Shown: positions 42,112 through 51,472, numbered from the stretch's first letter. The stretch is 64,000 bases of DNA from Streptomyces sp. ACA25 (GCF_028200735.1 NZ_JAQKPV010000007.1:124001-188000), one strand, 5' to 3'. Numbers and translations are program-made. The notes: a model not told the origin generated them from the letters alone.

Positions 42112-42680
42112 AGAGGCACCGGTCAAAGGCTCTCCTGGTCGTTATCCTTCTGATAGCGACTGGTTGCGGGACGGAGAAAGCCATGGATAGTGAGCGCAAC
42201 CTCTCAGGCAAGATCGTTCCTGTCGTTCATCCCCAGCAGGTCGAGGAAGAGCTCTATATCTATGCCAGTCGCATATACGACGGTCTGGCCACGCAGGGAA
42301 GAAGCGGGGGACACGATCGGATTCTTGCCTCCCCCTGCGGCGGCGACTGGAATAACAAGAGTGTCTATTCCCTGACGCTCCTGTGGATGCTCGATGAGGT
42401 CGAACTGAGCGAACAGCATCTGGCGGTGCATCGCCTGCACGACTACCTCAGGAGTCAGGGCTGGGACATCGACAGAGCCGAACTACTGCCAAGGAAGGAG
42501 TGGTCAAGCGGTTGGTCCACTCTCCGGGCCAGCAACCATACCGACGGATACTCCGTGGATGTCGAGACGATCACGCACATGAATCGCATCGGGCTGACCG
42601 TTTCCTCACCCTGCACGCGGCTGCCGGAAGGAGCTTCCGAGCCGCACACCAAGGACGCCAAAGGGATGCCCGCCTTCTGA
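42108..42680 (+). CDS. Lipoprotein, possible partner or immunity protein of the DUF1023 hydrolase
   Basis: A 190-residue lipoprotein: basic start (KRHRSKALLVVILL) and a lipobox IATGC giving lipidation at about Cys19. The mature part has two Cys residues (SPCGGDW and SSPCTRLPEG) likely in a disulphide and no recognisable domain. GC content is lower than in the neighbours, hinting at transfer. The GTG start overlaps the stop of the hydrolase gene, so the two are made together. By analogy with toxic lipases and their lipoprotein antitoxins, an immunity or export-partner role is possible. That is inference only. Confidence 0.75.
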   Translation: MKRHRSKALLVVILLIATGCGTEKAMDSERNLSGKIVPVVHPQQVEEELYIYASRIYDGLATQGRSGGHDRILASPCGGDWNNKSVYSLTLLWMLDEVELSEQHLAVHRLHDYLRSQGWDIDRAELLPRKEWSSGWSTLRASNHTDGYSVDVETITHMNRIGLTVSSPCTRLPEGASEPHTKDAKGMPAF

Positions 42681-42714
42681 GGCATCCGGCGTCCGGCACC
42701 GATAGCTTGTCAGC

Positions 42715-43728
42715 ATGAAGGAGGACATTCCCCGCGCCATGCGGGCCTGGGTGGTGCGGGCACCGGGGCAGTTGGACGCCGTGGAGCTGCCGGTGCCGCG
42801 CCCGGCGCCGGATGAGCTGCTCGTCCGGGTACGGGCCTGCGGTGTGTGCCGCACGGACCTGCACGTCCGTGACGGCGATCTCGCACCTCACCGCTCGCCG
42901 GTGGTCCCCGGCCACGAGGCTGTCGGCGTGGTGGTCGCCGCCGGATCCCAGGCCGGCATCCATCCCGTCGGCACCCGGGTGGGAGTCCCGTGGCTGCGTC
43001 GCACCTGCGGGACCTGCCGTTACTGCCTGCGGGGTGACGAAAACCTCTGCCCCGCCTCCGAGTACACGGGGTGGGACGCGGACGGCGGTTACGCCGAGTA
43101 CCTCACCGTCCCCGCGTCCTACGCCTACCCGCTGCCCGCCGCGCTGAGCGACGTCCACGCCGCGCCGCTGCTGTGTGCCGGGATCATCGGTCACCGGGCG
43201 CTGCGGCGCGCCGAACTGCCACCGGGTGGGCGGCTGGGCATCTACGGGTTCGGAGGCTCCGCCCACCTGACCGCGCAGACCGCCCTGGGCGGCGGAGCGG
43301 TCGTGCATGTGCTCACTCGCTCGGCGGCGGCGCGGGCACTCGCGCTCCGGCTGGGTGCCGCCTCGGCCGGCGACGCCTACGGCACACCGCCCGAACCGCT
43401 GGACGCGGCGATCCTGTTCGCTCCCGTCGGTGATCTGGTGCCGGTGGCTCTGGAAGCGCTGGACGCGGGCGGGACGCTCAGTGTCGCCGGCATCCACCTG
43501 TCCACCGTCCCGGCGCTCGACTACCACCGGCACCTGTTCCGGGAGCGCACGCTGCGCAGTGTCACCGCGAACACGCGGGACGACGGACGGCGGTTCCTTG
43601 CCCTGGCCGCCGACCTTCGCGTCACGGCGACGGTGACCCTCTACCCGTTCGACCGTGCGGCCGATGCCCTCGACGACCTCGCCGCCGACCGCGTCAATGG
43701 GGCCGCTGTACTCCGCTTTCCGGCCTGA
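42715..43728 (+). CDS. Zinc-dependent alcohol dehydrogenase (AdhA-type)
   Basis: A 337-residue medium-chain dehydrogenase. Catalytic zinc ligands: CGVCRTDLH (Cys) and GHEAVG (His-Glu); structural zinc: the four Cys in [18 protein letters not shown]. The nucleotide-binding part reads [20 protein letters not shown], close to GxGxxG, and favours NAD(H). It is of the class often annotated 'zinc-binding alcohol dehydrogenase family', acting on primary alcohols or aldehydes. The ATG at 42715 follows the lipoprotein gene by 34 nt but with no obvious link in function. It is convergent with the amyloid-motif gene. Confidence 0.93.
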   Translation: MKEDIPRAMRAWVVRAPGQLDAVELPVPRPAPDELLVRVRACGVCRTDLHVRDGDLAPHRSPVVPGHEAVGVVVAAGSQAGIHPVGTRVGVPWLRRTCGTCRYCLRGDENLCPASEYTGWDADGGYAEYLTVPASYAYPLPAALSDVHAAPLLCAGIIGHRALRRAELPPGGRLGIYGFGGSAHLTAQTALGGGAVVHVLTRSAAARALALRLGAASAGDAYGTPPEPLDAAILFAPVGDLVPVALEALDAGGTLSVAGIHLSTVPALDYHRHLFRERTLRSVTANTRDDGRRFLALAADLRVTATVTLYPFDRAADALDDLAADRVNGAAVLRFPA

Positions 43729-43899
43729 GGACAGGTTCTGCGCCCGAGTCCGGTCGGTGTGCATCGGTGCGCCCTGGCGTGCGCCATGTACGGCAGGGGG
43801 TGCAGCGGCCAGTGTGGGGCACGGCTCCCCCTTTCCGTTGTTCATTCACCGAGAGGGGGAAGCCTGCCATTCGTTCTCCCTTCGGGCGCTCCCGCCGCG

Positions 43900-44310
43900 T
43901 CATTGGAAGTGCAGGCCGCCCTGGATACTGCCGGTCTGCACAACCGGTCCGTCGACGGTTCCGCTCACGGTGTTGTGTGTCGTGGTCGTCCCCTGCTGGG
44001 CGGAATGCTCCTCGGCGAGCAGTTCACGCAGTGCGTTCCTGGCCGCCGGGTCCTCCTGGATCAGGCGCCGGAATCGCATGCGCCATTCGGTCTCGATGTC
44101 CACGACGAGCGCTTCCTCCCCGTGCTGACGTGCCGCGGCCAGTTCGCGACTCGACTGTTCCAGCTCGGCTTCGACCGCCTCGGCGCCCCCGTCACCACGC
44201 CCGAGCAGCTGCGCCACTCTCGCTTTCAGAGCCGCCCATCCGTCCGTGGCCATCACACTGACCAAGGTGCTCGCCCCGGCCGCCGCCAGCGCGGCCACTT
44301 CTGCTGCCAT
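43900..44310 (-). CDS. Small protein with C-terminal amyloid-signalling (BASS/RHIM-like) motif
   Basis: A 136-residue protein. An Ala-rich helical start (MAAEVAALAAAGASTLVSVMATDGW) is followed by a coiled-coil segment (~30-100: VEAELEQSSRELAAARQHGEEAL, WRMRFRRLIQEDPAARNALRELLAE). The last ~25 residues hold the motif HNTVSGTVDGPVVQTGSIQG-GLHF, which matches the N-x3-G-x-V-x-G-x-V-V-Q-x-G-x-I-x-G-G pattern of bacterial amyloid signalling sequences with the V-Q-x-G core of RHIMs. Such tails form prions that pass a signal from NLR-type receptors to effectors. The effector half here is not a known toxin. No matching receptor is in the window. The short ATG start is chosen over a longer antisense-like frame. 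Confidence 0.75.
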   Translation of the reverse strand: MAAEVAALAAAGASTLVSVMATDGWAALKARVAQLLGRGDGGAEAVEAELEQSSRELAAARQHGEEALVVDIETEWRMRFRRLIQEDPAARNALRELLAEEHSAQQGTTTTHNTVSGTVDGPVVQTGSIQGGLHFQ

Positions 44311-44467
44311 GAAAGCCGTCCCCCCACCGTCGGATGTGACAACACACCTTCTCACTCTAGGGGTTGAGCTCCAGCGACACAGCCGGACGGCCCCGGTCGA
44401 TACCTTCCGGCTGACCGCTTCGTCCACGGATCCGGTCCCTCGGCAGGGCGGGCACGGGACGGCCCGC

Positions 44468-44731
44468 TCAGGGGAGCCGCCGCTCCAGTTCGTCGGGGTA
44501 CTCGGGGAAGTACCGGGAAATGTCACTGAGTGAGAAGCGCGCCAGGATGGCGGAGGGCGGCTCCCGCTCAAGGAGGAAGCGGAAGGATTCCCGGACCACT
44601 CGTTCAAGGTCGTGCGGCGCCTCGCTCCCGTCGCCCAAGCCGCCCGGGACAGTGACCCGGTGCACCGTCTCCTGCCCGCTCTCCCGCAGCCGGACCCGGA
44701 ACTCCCGGTCACCGAGCGGAACGATCTCCAT
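44468..44731 (-). CDS. Small conserved hypothetical protein
   Basis: An 87-residue soluble protein: MEIVPLGDREFRVRLRESGQETVHRVTVP then ERVVRESFRFLLEREPPSAILARFSLSDISRYFPEYPDELERRL. The pattern of a beta-hairpin domain followed by helices ending in R-Y-F-P-E-Y is one I recall from many unrelated bacteria, always of unknown function. It has a good ATG; a TTG three codons upstream is possible. It is transcribed toward the amyloid-motif gene on the same strand (about 157 nt apart) and divergent from the phosphatase at 44940. Confidence 0.75.
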   Translation of the reverse strand: MEIVPLGDREFRVRLRESGQETVHRVTVPGGLGDGSEAPHDLERVVRESFRFLLEREPPSAILARFSLSDISRYFPEYPDELERRLP

Positions 44732-44939
44732 CTGCGTCAAAGGTCATCGCCTCCTGTCCGGGGACCGACTCCACTGCACACCGCCGTGCCGCCGGCCGGC
44801 AAGCGCGGCGGAACCCCGGCACACCACGGGCTTTCGAACGACCTGTCCTCGGACTGATCTCTTTCTGCAGCACCACCCAGGATCTCGTAAAATTACACAT
44901 AAGGGACTCTCGAGTCGAGGAGAGGCAGGCAGACAGCCG

Positions 44940-46199
44940 GTGAGCACTTCGGAGATCGATTACGCATCGGTGTTCGACGCCACTCCGAGCGCGCACCTGC
45001 TGCTGGGCACGGACCTCATCATCGCGGATGTCAATCAGGCATACCTGGGGGCGACCGGGCAGACCCGGGACGGGCTGATCGGGCGCCACATATTCGATGC
45101 CTTCCCGGCCGGTCCCACTCTCTCCGGAGGTGACGGGGCACGCGTGCTGAGCGCCTCCCTGCAACGGGTTCTGGAAACGGGGAAACGCGACGCCGTGGCC
45201 CTGCAGCGCTACGACATCCCGGACACGCAGCGTCCGGGCGAGTTCCAGGAACGCTGGTGGGCCGCTGTCAACGCGCCCGTCGTGCGCGCGGACGGCACCC
45301 TCGCGTGGATCATCCACCGGGTGAAGGACGCCACCCAGTTCGTCCGGGCCCGCCGCTCCCGCCCGCTCGCCCCGGACGGAACAGCGGAGGCCGTGCTGGA
45401 AGGCCCGAACGAAGCGCTGGAAGCGGAGCTGTTTGCCCGCACCGTCGAGGTGCACCGGCTGAACGAAGGGCTGCGCGACGCTCACGCGAAGGAGCGCCAC
45501 GTGGCCCTCACCCTGCAGAGCGCGATGCTGCGCTCGCCGGACCTCGAAGCGCACGAGGACATCGCCGTGCGCTACCTGCCCGCTGTGGGGACACTGAACG
45601 TGTGCGGCGACTGGTACGACGTGGTGGACCTGTCCGAGGGCCGGTTCACCGTCGCGGTGGGTGACGTGGTCGGCCACGGGCTGGAGGCCGCCAGCATCAT
45701 GGGGATGCTGCGGAGCGCCTCGAGCGCCGCCATCCGGGCGGTGGAGGGCCCGGCCGCCGCGCTGGACGTACTGGAACGGTACGCCCGCACCATCGAGGAG
45801 GCCACAGCCACCACGGTCACCAAAGTGGTGGTCGACAAGAAGACCCGCAGGATCACGTACAGCAGTGCCGGCCACCTCCCGCCCATCCTGGTGCGCGCCG
45901 ACGGGAGCAGTGAGCGGCTGGACCAGGCCACCTCCCCGCCGCTGGGGACGAGCCCGGAGCCGTCCCCCAGCCCGGAGGTGAGCCTGCCCTGCAGTGCGGG
46001 AGATGTGCTGGTGGTGTACACCGACGGCCTGGTCGAACGACGCGGCGAGGACATCGACCTCGGGCTGAAACGGCTTACGGAGGTGCTCACGGAGCACCGC
46101 CGGCTCGGCGCCCAGGCCCTGGCCGACACCCTGCTCGACCGTCTGGGCGTCGCCAGTGGCGCGCCGGACGACGTCGCGCTGGTCGTCATCCGGCTCTGA
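44940..46199 (+). CDS. PAS-SpoIIE protein phosphatase
   Basis: A 419-residue protein. One PAS domain occupies ~8-140 (YASVFDATPSAHLLLGTDLIIADVNQAYLGATGQTR; GRHIFDAFPAG). A helical linker (EALEAELFARTVEVHRLNEGLRDAHAKERHVALTLQSAM) leads to a PP2C/SpoIIE domain (~200-419): VCGDWYDVVDLSEGRFTVAVGDVVGHGLEAA, ITYSSAGHLPPILV, LVVYTDGLVERRGED, APDDVALVVI. The metal-binding Asp residues are intact. The GTG at 44940 is in phase with a much longer frame that lacks a ribosome site. The next gene (46377) is another phosphatase of the same class, 177 nt away. Confidence 0.92.
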   Translation: MSTSEIDYASVFDATPSAHLLLGTDLIIADVNQAYLGATGQTRDGLIGRHIFDAFPAGPTLSGGDGARVLSASLQRVLETGKRDAVALQRYDIPDTQRPGEFQERWWAAVNAPVVRADGTLAWIIHRVKDATQFVRARRSRPLAPDGTAEAVLEGPNEALEAELFARTVEVHRLNEGLRDAHAKERHVALTLQSAMLRSPDLEAHEDIAVRYLPAVGTLNVCGDWYDVVDLSEGRFTVAVGDVVGHGLEAASIMGMLRSASSAAIRAVEGPAAALDVLERYARTIEEATATTVTKVVVDKKTRRITYSSAGHLPPILVRADGSSERLDQATSPPLGTSPEPSPSPEVSLPCSAGDVLVVYTDGLVERRGEDIDLGLKRLTEVLTEHRRLGAQALADTLLDRLGVASGAPDDVALVVIRL

Positions 46200-46376
46200 G
46201 CGCCGCCCGCGCCCGTCCGGCAGGCGGACGAGGACACCCGAAGGTCAGGGTCCGGCGCGCTGGAACCCGCCCGGGCGCGGAGCCGTTCCAGGGTACGGGT
46301 GGGAGCCTGCACGGCAGGCGACGGAGAGCGGGCGCGGACAGCGCTCGGCAGGCAAGGAACGATATGGAGCGACGCG

Positions 46377-47537
46377 GTGCACGGCTCTGAGAGTCCTGAC
46401 AGTACGGAAACGCCCGGTGGACGGCCGGCGGGAAGGAGGGCGCCCGCCAAGTTCACCGGACGCGCGCTGCTGTACGGGCTGATCGGGCTCACCGCAGCCA
46501 TCGTCGTGACCGGCCTCGTGACCGACCGGGAGTGGCGACTGGTGCCCCTGCTGATCTTTCTCCCGGCCTTCGCCGCCGGTGTGGGAACGGTCCGGCAGAC
46601 CGCGTTCGCCGCCGTGTGGGTCACCGCCGTCGCCACCGGGTCGCTGATCGCGAATCCGCTGGACGACGTGACGTCCAACGTCACGCTGATCACCTTCACC
46701 GCTCTGCTCGGTGCGCTCAGCATCGTGGGGTGCGTGCTGCGGATCCGCCGGGAGTCGGAGATCACCAGGCTGCGCTCCGCGGCCGCCGCTCTGCAACGGC
46801 AGATCCTGCGTCCGCTGCCGATGCTCACCGACCAGCTCACGGTGCACGGCATCTACGAGCCGGTGGAGGAGGACGGCATGGTCGGCGGGGACATCTACGA
46901 GGTCGTGACCTCTGCTTATGGGACCCGGGTGCTGATCGCGGATGTGCAGGGCAAGGGGCTGCCGGCCATGGGTACGGCGTTCGCCGTTCTGGGAGCCTTC
47001 CGGGAGGCTGCCCACCGGGAACCCGCTCTCACCTCGGTGGTGGCTTCGCTGGAGAATGCCGTCGTGCGGCACAACGAGTTCGCACGGCAGAGCGGGGAAC
47101 CGGAACGCTTCGTCACTGCGCTGGTCCTGGGCTTCGGTGACGACGGTGAGGTGCAGGCTGTCGACTGCGGACACGTCCCGCCGTACCTGCTCGCCGACGA
47201 CCGGGTGGAGGCTGTCGTGCTCGCTCATCCGAGCGTGCCGCTGGGCCTGGACCACCTCACCTCCGAATCACGCTTCTCGGGCTGGTTCATGCTCCCCGAA
47301 GGCGCCACCCTTCTGCTCTGCACCGACGGCATCACCGAGGCGCGCGACGCCTCGGGCAGCTTCTACCCGCTGGCCGAGCGCCTGACCGCGTGGGGCAACA
47401 CCTCGCCCGGTCGGCTGGCCTCGCAGATCCGTTCGGATCTGCACCACCACACCGGGGGCGAGGCCCGCGACGACATCGCCGTCCTGGCACTCCGCCGCAA
47501 CCCCGTGCAGGCCCCGGCCCCCGCCCCTTCCGCCTGA
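46377..47537 (+). CDS. Membrane-anchored SpoIIE-type phosphatase
   Basis: A 386-residue protein. Residues ~30-130 hold four hydrophobic helices in two pairs (ALLYGLIGLTAAIVVTGLV, LVPLLIFLPAFAAGVGTV, FAAVWVTAVATGSLI, LITFTALLGALSIVGCVL), an MASE-like membrane module. The cytoplasmic part is a PP2C domain: LTVHGIYEPVEEDGMVGGDIYEVV, TRVLIADVQGKGLPAMG, AVDCGHVPPYLL, LLLCTDGITEARDASG, ARDDIAVLAL. Metal ligands are present. A signal-dependent Ser phosphatase acting on anti-anti-sigma factors is the likely role. GTG at 46377 (GGAGC upstream) is preferred to an earlier in-frame start at 46299. Confidence 0.92.
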   Translation: MHGSESPDSTETPGGRPAGRRAPAKFTGRALLYGLIGLTAAIVVTGLVTDREWRLVPLLIFLPAFAAGVGTVRQTAFAAVWVTAVATGSLIANPLDDVTSNVTLITFTALLGALSIVGCVLRIRRESEITRLRSAAAALQRQILRPLPMLTDQLTVHGIYEPVEEDGMVGGDIYEVVTSAYGTRVLIADVQGKGLPAMGTAFAVLGAFREAAHREPALTSVVASLENAVVRHNEFARQSGEPERFVTALVLGFGDDGEVQAVDCGHVPPYLLADDRVEAVVLAHPSVPLGLDHLTSESRFSGWFMLPEGATLLLCTDGITEARDASGSFYPLAERLTAWGNTSPGRLASQIRSDLHHHTGGEARDDIAVLALRRNPVQAPAPAPSA

Positions 47538-48003
47538 GTCGGCGCGGGCCGTTGTCGCCGGGCGGCGAGGGCCGGACGGGCAGCGGGACCGCGAGCGCCG
47601 GGACGGCCGTACACTCGGTACATGGGTTGTACGCGTGCGATGAGGGAGGGTTTGCGGCAGGCTACCCGCGCCCCGCGGGCGGCGGCCGGGGCTCCGGCTG
47701 CGGTCGGCCCGTCCACCGCGGCCGATGCCGAAGCGCCCGAGACCGGCCGCAAGGCCCTGCACGGCCACGGTTGACGAGCTCAGCCGCCGTACCCGTAGCT
47801 CTCGATCTGCCCGGACCTGCTCCGCATCCGTTTCCCGCCCGGGTACCCCGGAACCGCTGACCACCGCGCGTGAGTCGGCGCGTTCCGCCCCCGGCCCGGC
47901 GTCCCGCCCTTTTCGCTCACCATCGCAGCTTCCGGCACGCCGTCGGCGCTGCCGCTGCGGCGACGGCCTCCCCTCGGCCCGACCCGCCTTCGAGAGGACC
48001 ACT
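47538..48003. other. Intergenic region before the Mur-ligase paralogue
   Basis: 466 bp with no confident gene. At 47608-47633 CGTACA and TGTACG flank a 14-bp centre and resemble a TetR-type operator. TACACT (47610-47615) followed by six bases and ATG (47622) has the layout of a leaderless start; the ORF would be 50 residues (MGCTRAMREGLRQATR...), without homology I recognise. The rest is GC-rich with scattered short repeats. Confidence 0.35.
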
Positions 48004-49488
48004 GTGAAACTCAGCGAGCTGCTGGCCGGACATCCCTACGAGGTACTGCTGGGCAGCGCGGCGACGCGCATCACCTCGGGCGTGTGTTTCGACGCCCACC
48101 GGGTGTCTCCCGGATCGCTGTACGTCGCGGTGCCCGGTCACCGGGAAGGCGGCCCCGAGGCAGTCGGGCCCGCGCTCGCCCGGGGCGCGGTGGCGGTGCT
48201 GGTCGATGCACGGGAACCGGAGCTACCCGCCCAGGTGTGGGCCGTGGACCCCCGGGCGTGCGTGCTGCGGGTACCGGACGCGCGCATCGCGGGAGCGGTC
48301 GCCGCGTCCCGCTGCCACGGGGAGCCGGGCCGTGGGCTGGACATGGTGGCGGTCACCGGAACCAACGGGAAGACCTCGGTGTCGTACATGGTCGAAGCCG
48401 TCCTGCGGCTCGCCGAGGGCGCCGACGTCGGCGTGATCGGAACGTCCGGCAGCCGGATCGGGGACGAACAGCTCCCGATGCCGAGGACCGGGCTGAGCAC
48501 ACCCGAGGCACCGGACCTGCAGTACTTGCTGGCCCGCATGCGCGATCAGGGTGCCCGCACGGTGGTGCTGGAGGCCACGTCGATGGGCCTGCTCAACCAC
48601 CGGCTGGAACGGTCCTTCATCGATGTCGGCGTGTTCACCAACCTGACGCAGGACCATCTGGACGACCACGGCACCATGGAGAGCTACCGGGACGCCAAAC
48701 TGCGTCTCTTCCAGGGCCGGTGCCGGCTGGCTGTGGTCAACGCCGACGACCCGGTGGGGGCCACGATTCCGGCGCTGATGCCCGGCGCGGTCACCACCTA
48801 CGCCGTCGACGCCGAGGCGGACTACCGCGCGACCGACCTGTCGGTGGACGCCTCCGGCACCCGGTTCGTCCTGCACCATGGCGGCCGGAAGTACGCGGCC
48901 GCGATTCCCGTACCGGGCCGGTTCGCGGTGTCCAACGCACTGGCCACCGTGGCAGCCTGCCACCTCCTCGGTCACGACCTGGCAGGGCTGGTCGCCGCAC
49001 TCGAGCGAATGCCCCCGGTTCCCGGACGGTTCGAGCGCTTCCGTACCCCGAGCGGTACCTCGGTGATCGTCGACTATGCCCACTCCCCGGACTCCCTGGA
49101 GAAAGCGCTCAGCACCATCAAGGGCTTCGCCACGGGCCGGATCATCACCGTGTTCGGCTGCGGCGGGGACCGCGACACCACCAAGCGCGTGGAGATGGGC
49201 GAGCTCGCCGGCACCCACTCCGATCTGGTCGTTCTCACCTCGGACAACCCGCGGGACGAGGACCCGGAGAAGATTCTGGACCAGATCGCCCCGGGCATCG
49301 CCTCGACCGGCACCCCGGTCGAACGGTTCGCCGACCGGCGCCGGGCCATCGCCTGCGCACTGGCCGCCGCCGGCCCGGACGATATCGTTCTGGTGGCGGG
49401 CAAGGGCAGCGAGACGTACCAGATCGTCGGCGAACGGCTGCTTCCGTTCAGCGACATGGCGACGGTCCGCGAGCTCGCCGCAGGGTAG
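48004..49488 (+). CDS. MurE-like Mur ligase (paralogue outside the dcw cluster)
   Basis: A 494-residue ATP-dependent amino-acid ligase of the MurE type. N-terminal UDP-binding domain: RITSGVCFDAHRVSPGSLYVAVPGH. Central ATPase: TGTNGKTSVSYM (P-loop ~117), LEATSMGLLNHRLERSFIDVGVFTNLTQDHLDDHGTMESY. C-terminal domain: VDYAHSPDSLEKAL and TSDNPRDEDPEKI; the DNPR motif is that of diaminopimelate-adding enzymes. The usual E-(V/A)-S-S-H motif reads E-A-T-S-M, a change at a conserved His. It is not next to mraY or ftsI, so it is a second copy, maybe for a specialised wall or a peptide product. GTG start behind GAGAGGAC. Confidence 0.85.
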   Translation: MKLSELLAGHPYEVLLGSAATRITSGVCFDAHRVSPGSLYVAVPGHREGGPEAVGPALARGAVAVLVDAREPELPAQVWAVDPRACVLRVPDARIAGAVAASRCHGEPGRGLDMVAVTGTNGKTSVSYMVEAVLRLAEGADVGVIGTSGSRIGDEQLPMPRTGLSTPEAPDLQYLLARMRDQGARTVVLEATSMGLLNHRLERSFIDVGVFTNLTQDHLDDHGTMESYRDAKLRLFQGRCRLAVVNADDPVGATIPALMPGAVTTYAVDAEADYRATDLSVDASGTRFVLHHGGRKYAAAIPVPGRFAVSNALATVAACHLLGHDLAGLVAALERMPPVPGRFERFRTPSGTSVIVDYAHSPDSLEKALSTIKGFATGRIITVFGCGGDRDTTKRVEMGELAGTHSDLVVLTSDNPRDEDPEKILDQIAPGIASTGTPVERFADRRRAIACALAAAGPDDIVLVAGKGSETYQIVGERLLPFSDMATVRELAAG

Positions 49489-49723
49489 CCGTCCGGCCGG
49501 TGGCAGCGGAGCCCGAACCCTCCTCCTGAGCCCTGCCGCCTCGCTGGAGGGACACGTCCCACGCCCCTCCAGCAACTCCCCTGTACCATGCCGCACCTTC
49601 TTCACGGGTTCTGGTTGACCGTGTTCACCGATCGTGGTGTTCTCTTCGCCCGTGCCGCCTGAGCACACGGGCGGTGCTCAGTGTCCGGCTCGTTCCGAGC
49701 CCGTCCCCGCGCAGGAGGCCCAT

Positions 49724-51472
49724 GTGACCCTGTCTCAGCCGGAGTCCCCCGCTCCCGGCACCCCCGGACCCGCTTCCGGCCGCCGCAGCTGCGGGCCCGC
49801 GGCCTTATGGCAGGTGGTGGAGGAGCGGCTCAGCGCCTCAGCACTGGACGGGGAGACCCAGGCACTGGTACGGGACTGCCTGGGCGAAGGCCCCGCGCAC
49901 GGCTCTCCTTTCCAGGTGCCCTCCCTCTATCTGCAGTCCGTCACCGTCCGGGGGTTCCGGGGGATCGGGCCGGCCGCCGGGCTTCCGCTTGCCCCGGGCC
50001 CGGGGCTCACCCTGGTCATCGGGCGCGAGGGCGCGGGCAAGTCGAGTTTTGCGGAGGGTCTTGAGGCCGCTCTCACCGGTGGCCACGCCGGCCGGCGGCA
50101 GCACTGGCACAACCGGGACGGCGGCGGTGCCCCGCAGGTCGCGGTCGAGCTCCTGATCGAGGGGGACGAGGCCCCCAGCACCCTGGTGCGCACCTGGAGC
50201 GGCCCGGAGTTCCACGAGTCCCGGGCGGAGTTGCGCCGTCCGGGCCAGGAGCCGCAGCCGTTCGACCTGCCGGGGTGGGAACCGGCACTCACCACCTACC
50301 GGCCTTTCCTCCCCTGCGCCGGGCTGAGGGATCTGCCCGAGGGCCGGCCCGGCCGGGGGTGCGACGCGGTCTCCGGTGCCCTGGGGCTCGGAGAGCTCAC
50401 GGCGGCCGGCAAGAAGCTCCTCGAGCGTGCCGGGGAGGCATCCGACCCGGCCCGGCGGTGCACCGGAGAGCCGCTCTCCCCGCCGGAAGAGCTCACCCGG
50501 TCGGACGGGCCGGGCACCGCTCCCGCCGAGGCCGGCCGGCGGCAGCGGGCCAGGGCCGAGGCTGCCCGCCGCTGGCTGCTGGACCTGCACGCGGAGCTGC
50601 GTACGGAGCGACTGCGGCCCATCGCCGAGCATGCGCAGACCATATGGAGCACGCTGCGGCAGCAGAGCAGCGTTTCCCTGGGACCGGTGCAGCTGGACGG
50701 CTCGGCAACCCGCCGCAGAGTGGTACTGGACCTCCCCGGCGACGGCCCCGGCTCGCCCACCGCCGCAGCGCTGAGCCGGAGCGAACTGCACGCGCTGGCC
50801 ATGGCACTGGCACTCCCCCGCGCCCTCCTGCCGGACAACCCCTTCCGCTTCGTGGTCATCGACGACCCGGTGCGGTCGAGGGACCCGGCGAAGGTCGACG
50901 GCCTGGCGCGGGTGCTGTCGGTGCTCGCCCTGGACCGCCAGGTCGTGGTCTTCACCCACGACAGCAGGCTGCAGCAGGCCCTCACCTACCTGCGCTTCCC
51001 CGCCACCGTGCTGGAGGTGCGGAGGCACACGCACTCGGGCGTCCGGGTGGGAGAGGTGCACAGCCCGGTCACACGGGCTCTGGAGGACGCCCGCGCTGTG
51101 GCCCTTGACCGCCAGGTTCCCGCGGAAGTGATGAACAGAGTCCTCCCCGGCCTGTGCCGTACCGTCCTGGAGGCCGCTTTCGGTGAGGCCGCGCGTCGGA
51201 GACTGCTGCGCAGCGGCCTGGAACACGCCGCCGCCGAGCGGGAGCTCGCCCAGGCCAAGCGGCTCACCCCACGGGCTTCCCTGGCTCTGGGCAGGGACCG
51301 CCCGCTCGACCGGTCCGAGGTCCTGGCGCTCCTCACCCGGGAGTGCGGAGCCTGGGCGGCGCGGCTGTTCGTCACCTGTGACAAGAGGGCCCACGAGTCC
51401 GTGCCGGTAGGGGACCCGAAACGCTTCGTCGACCTCACCCAGCGGCTGGCCAGGGAGGTACGGGAACGGTGA
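49724..51472 (+). CDS. RecF/SMC-type ATPase, compact form
   Basis: A 582-residue ABC-type ATPase. Walker A VIGREGAGKSSFAEGLEAAL (~98-115) follows the N-terminal strand SVTVRGFRGIGPAAGL, as in RecF, OLD and SbcC proteins. The signature-like LSRSELHALAMALALPRALL is near 350, Walker B FVVIDDPVRSRDPAKVDGLARVL near 378, and the H-loop VVVFTHDSRLQQAL near 408. Only ~170 residues separate the Walker A part and the signature, so the long coiled coil of SMC proteins is nearly absent. The last ~150 residues are an additional helical domain with CRTVLEAAFGEAARRRL. GTG 49724 behind AGGAGG. It precedes the kinase-like and AAA genes. Confidence 0.85.
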   Translation: MTLSQPESPAPGTPGPASGRRSCGPAALWQVVEERLSASALDGETQALVRDCLGEGPAHGSPFQVPSLYLQSVTVRGFRGIGPAAGLPLAPGPGLTLVIGREGAGKSSFAEGLEAALTGGHAGRRQHWHNRDGGGAPQVAVELLIEGDEAPSTLVRTWSGPEFHESRAELRRPGQEPQPFDLPGWEPALTTYRPFLPCAGLRDLPEGRPGRGCDAVSGALGLGELTAAGKKLLERAGEASDPARRCTGEPLSPPEELTRSDGPGTAPAEAGRRQRARAEAARRWLLDLHAELRTERLRPIAEHAQTIWSTLRQQSSVSLGPVQLDGSATRRRVVLDLPGDGPGSPTAAALSRSELHALAMALALPRALLPDNPFRFVVIDDPVRSRDPAKVDGLARVLSVLALDRQVVVFTHDSRLQQALTYLRFPATVLEVRRHTHSGVRVGEVHSPVTRALEDARAVALDRQVPAEVMNRVLPGLCRTVLEAAFGEAARRRLLRSGLEHAAAERELAQAKRLTPRASLALGRDRPLDRSEVLALLTRECGAWAARLFVTCDKRAHESVPVGDPKRFVDLTQRLAREVRER

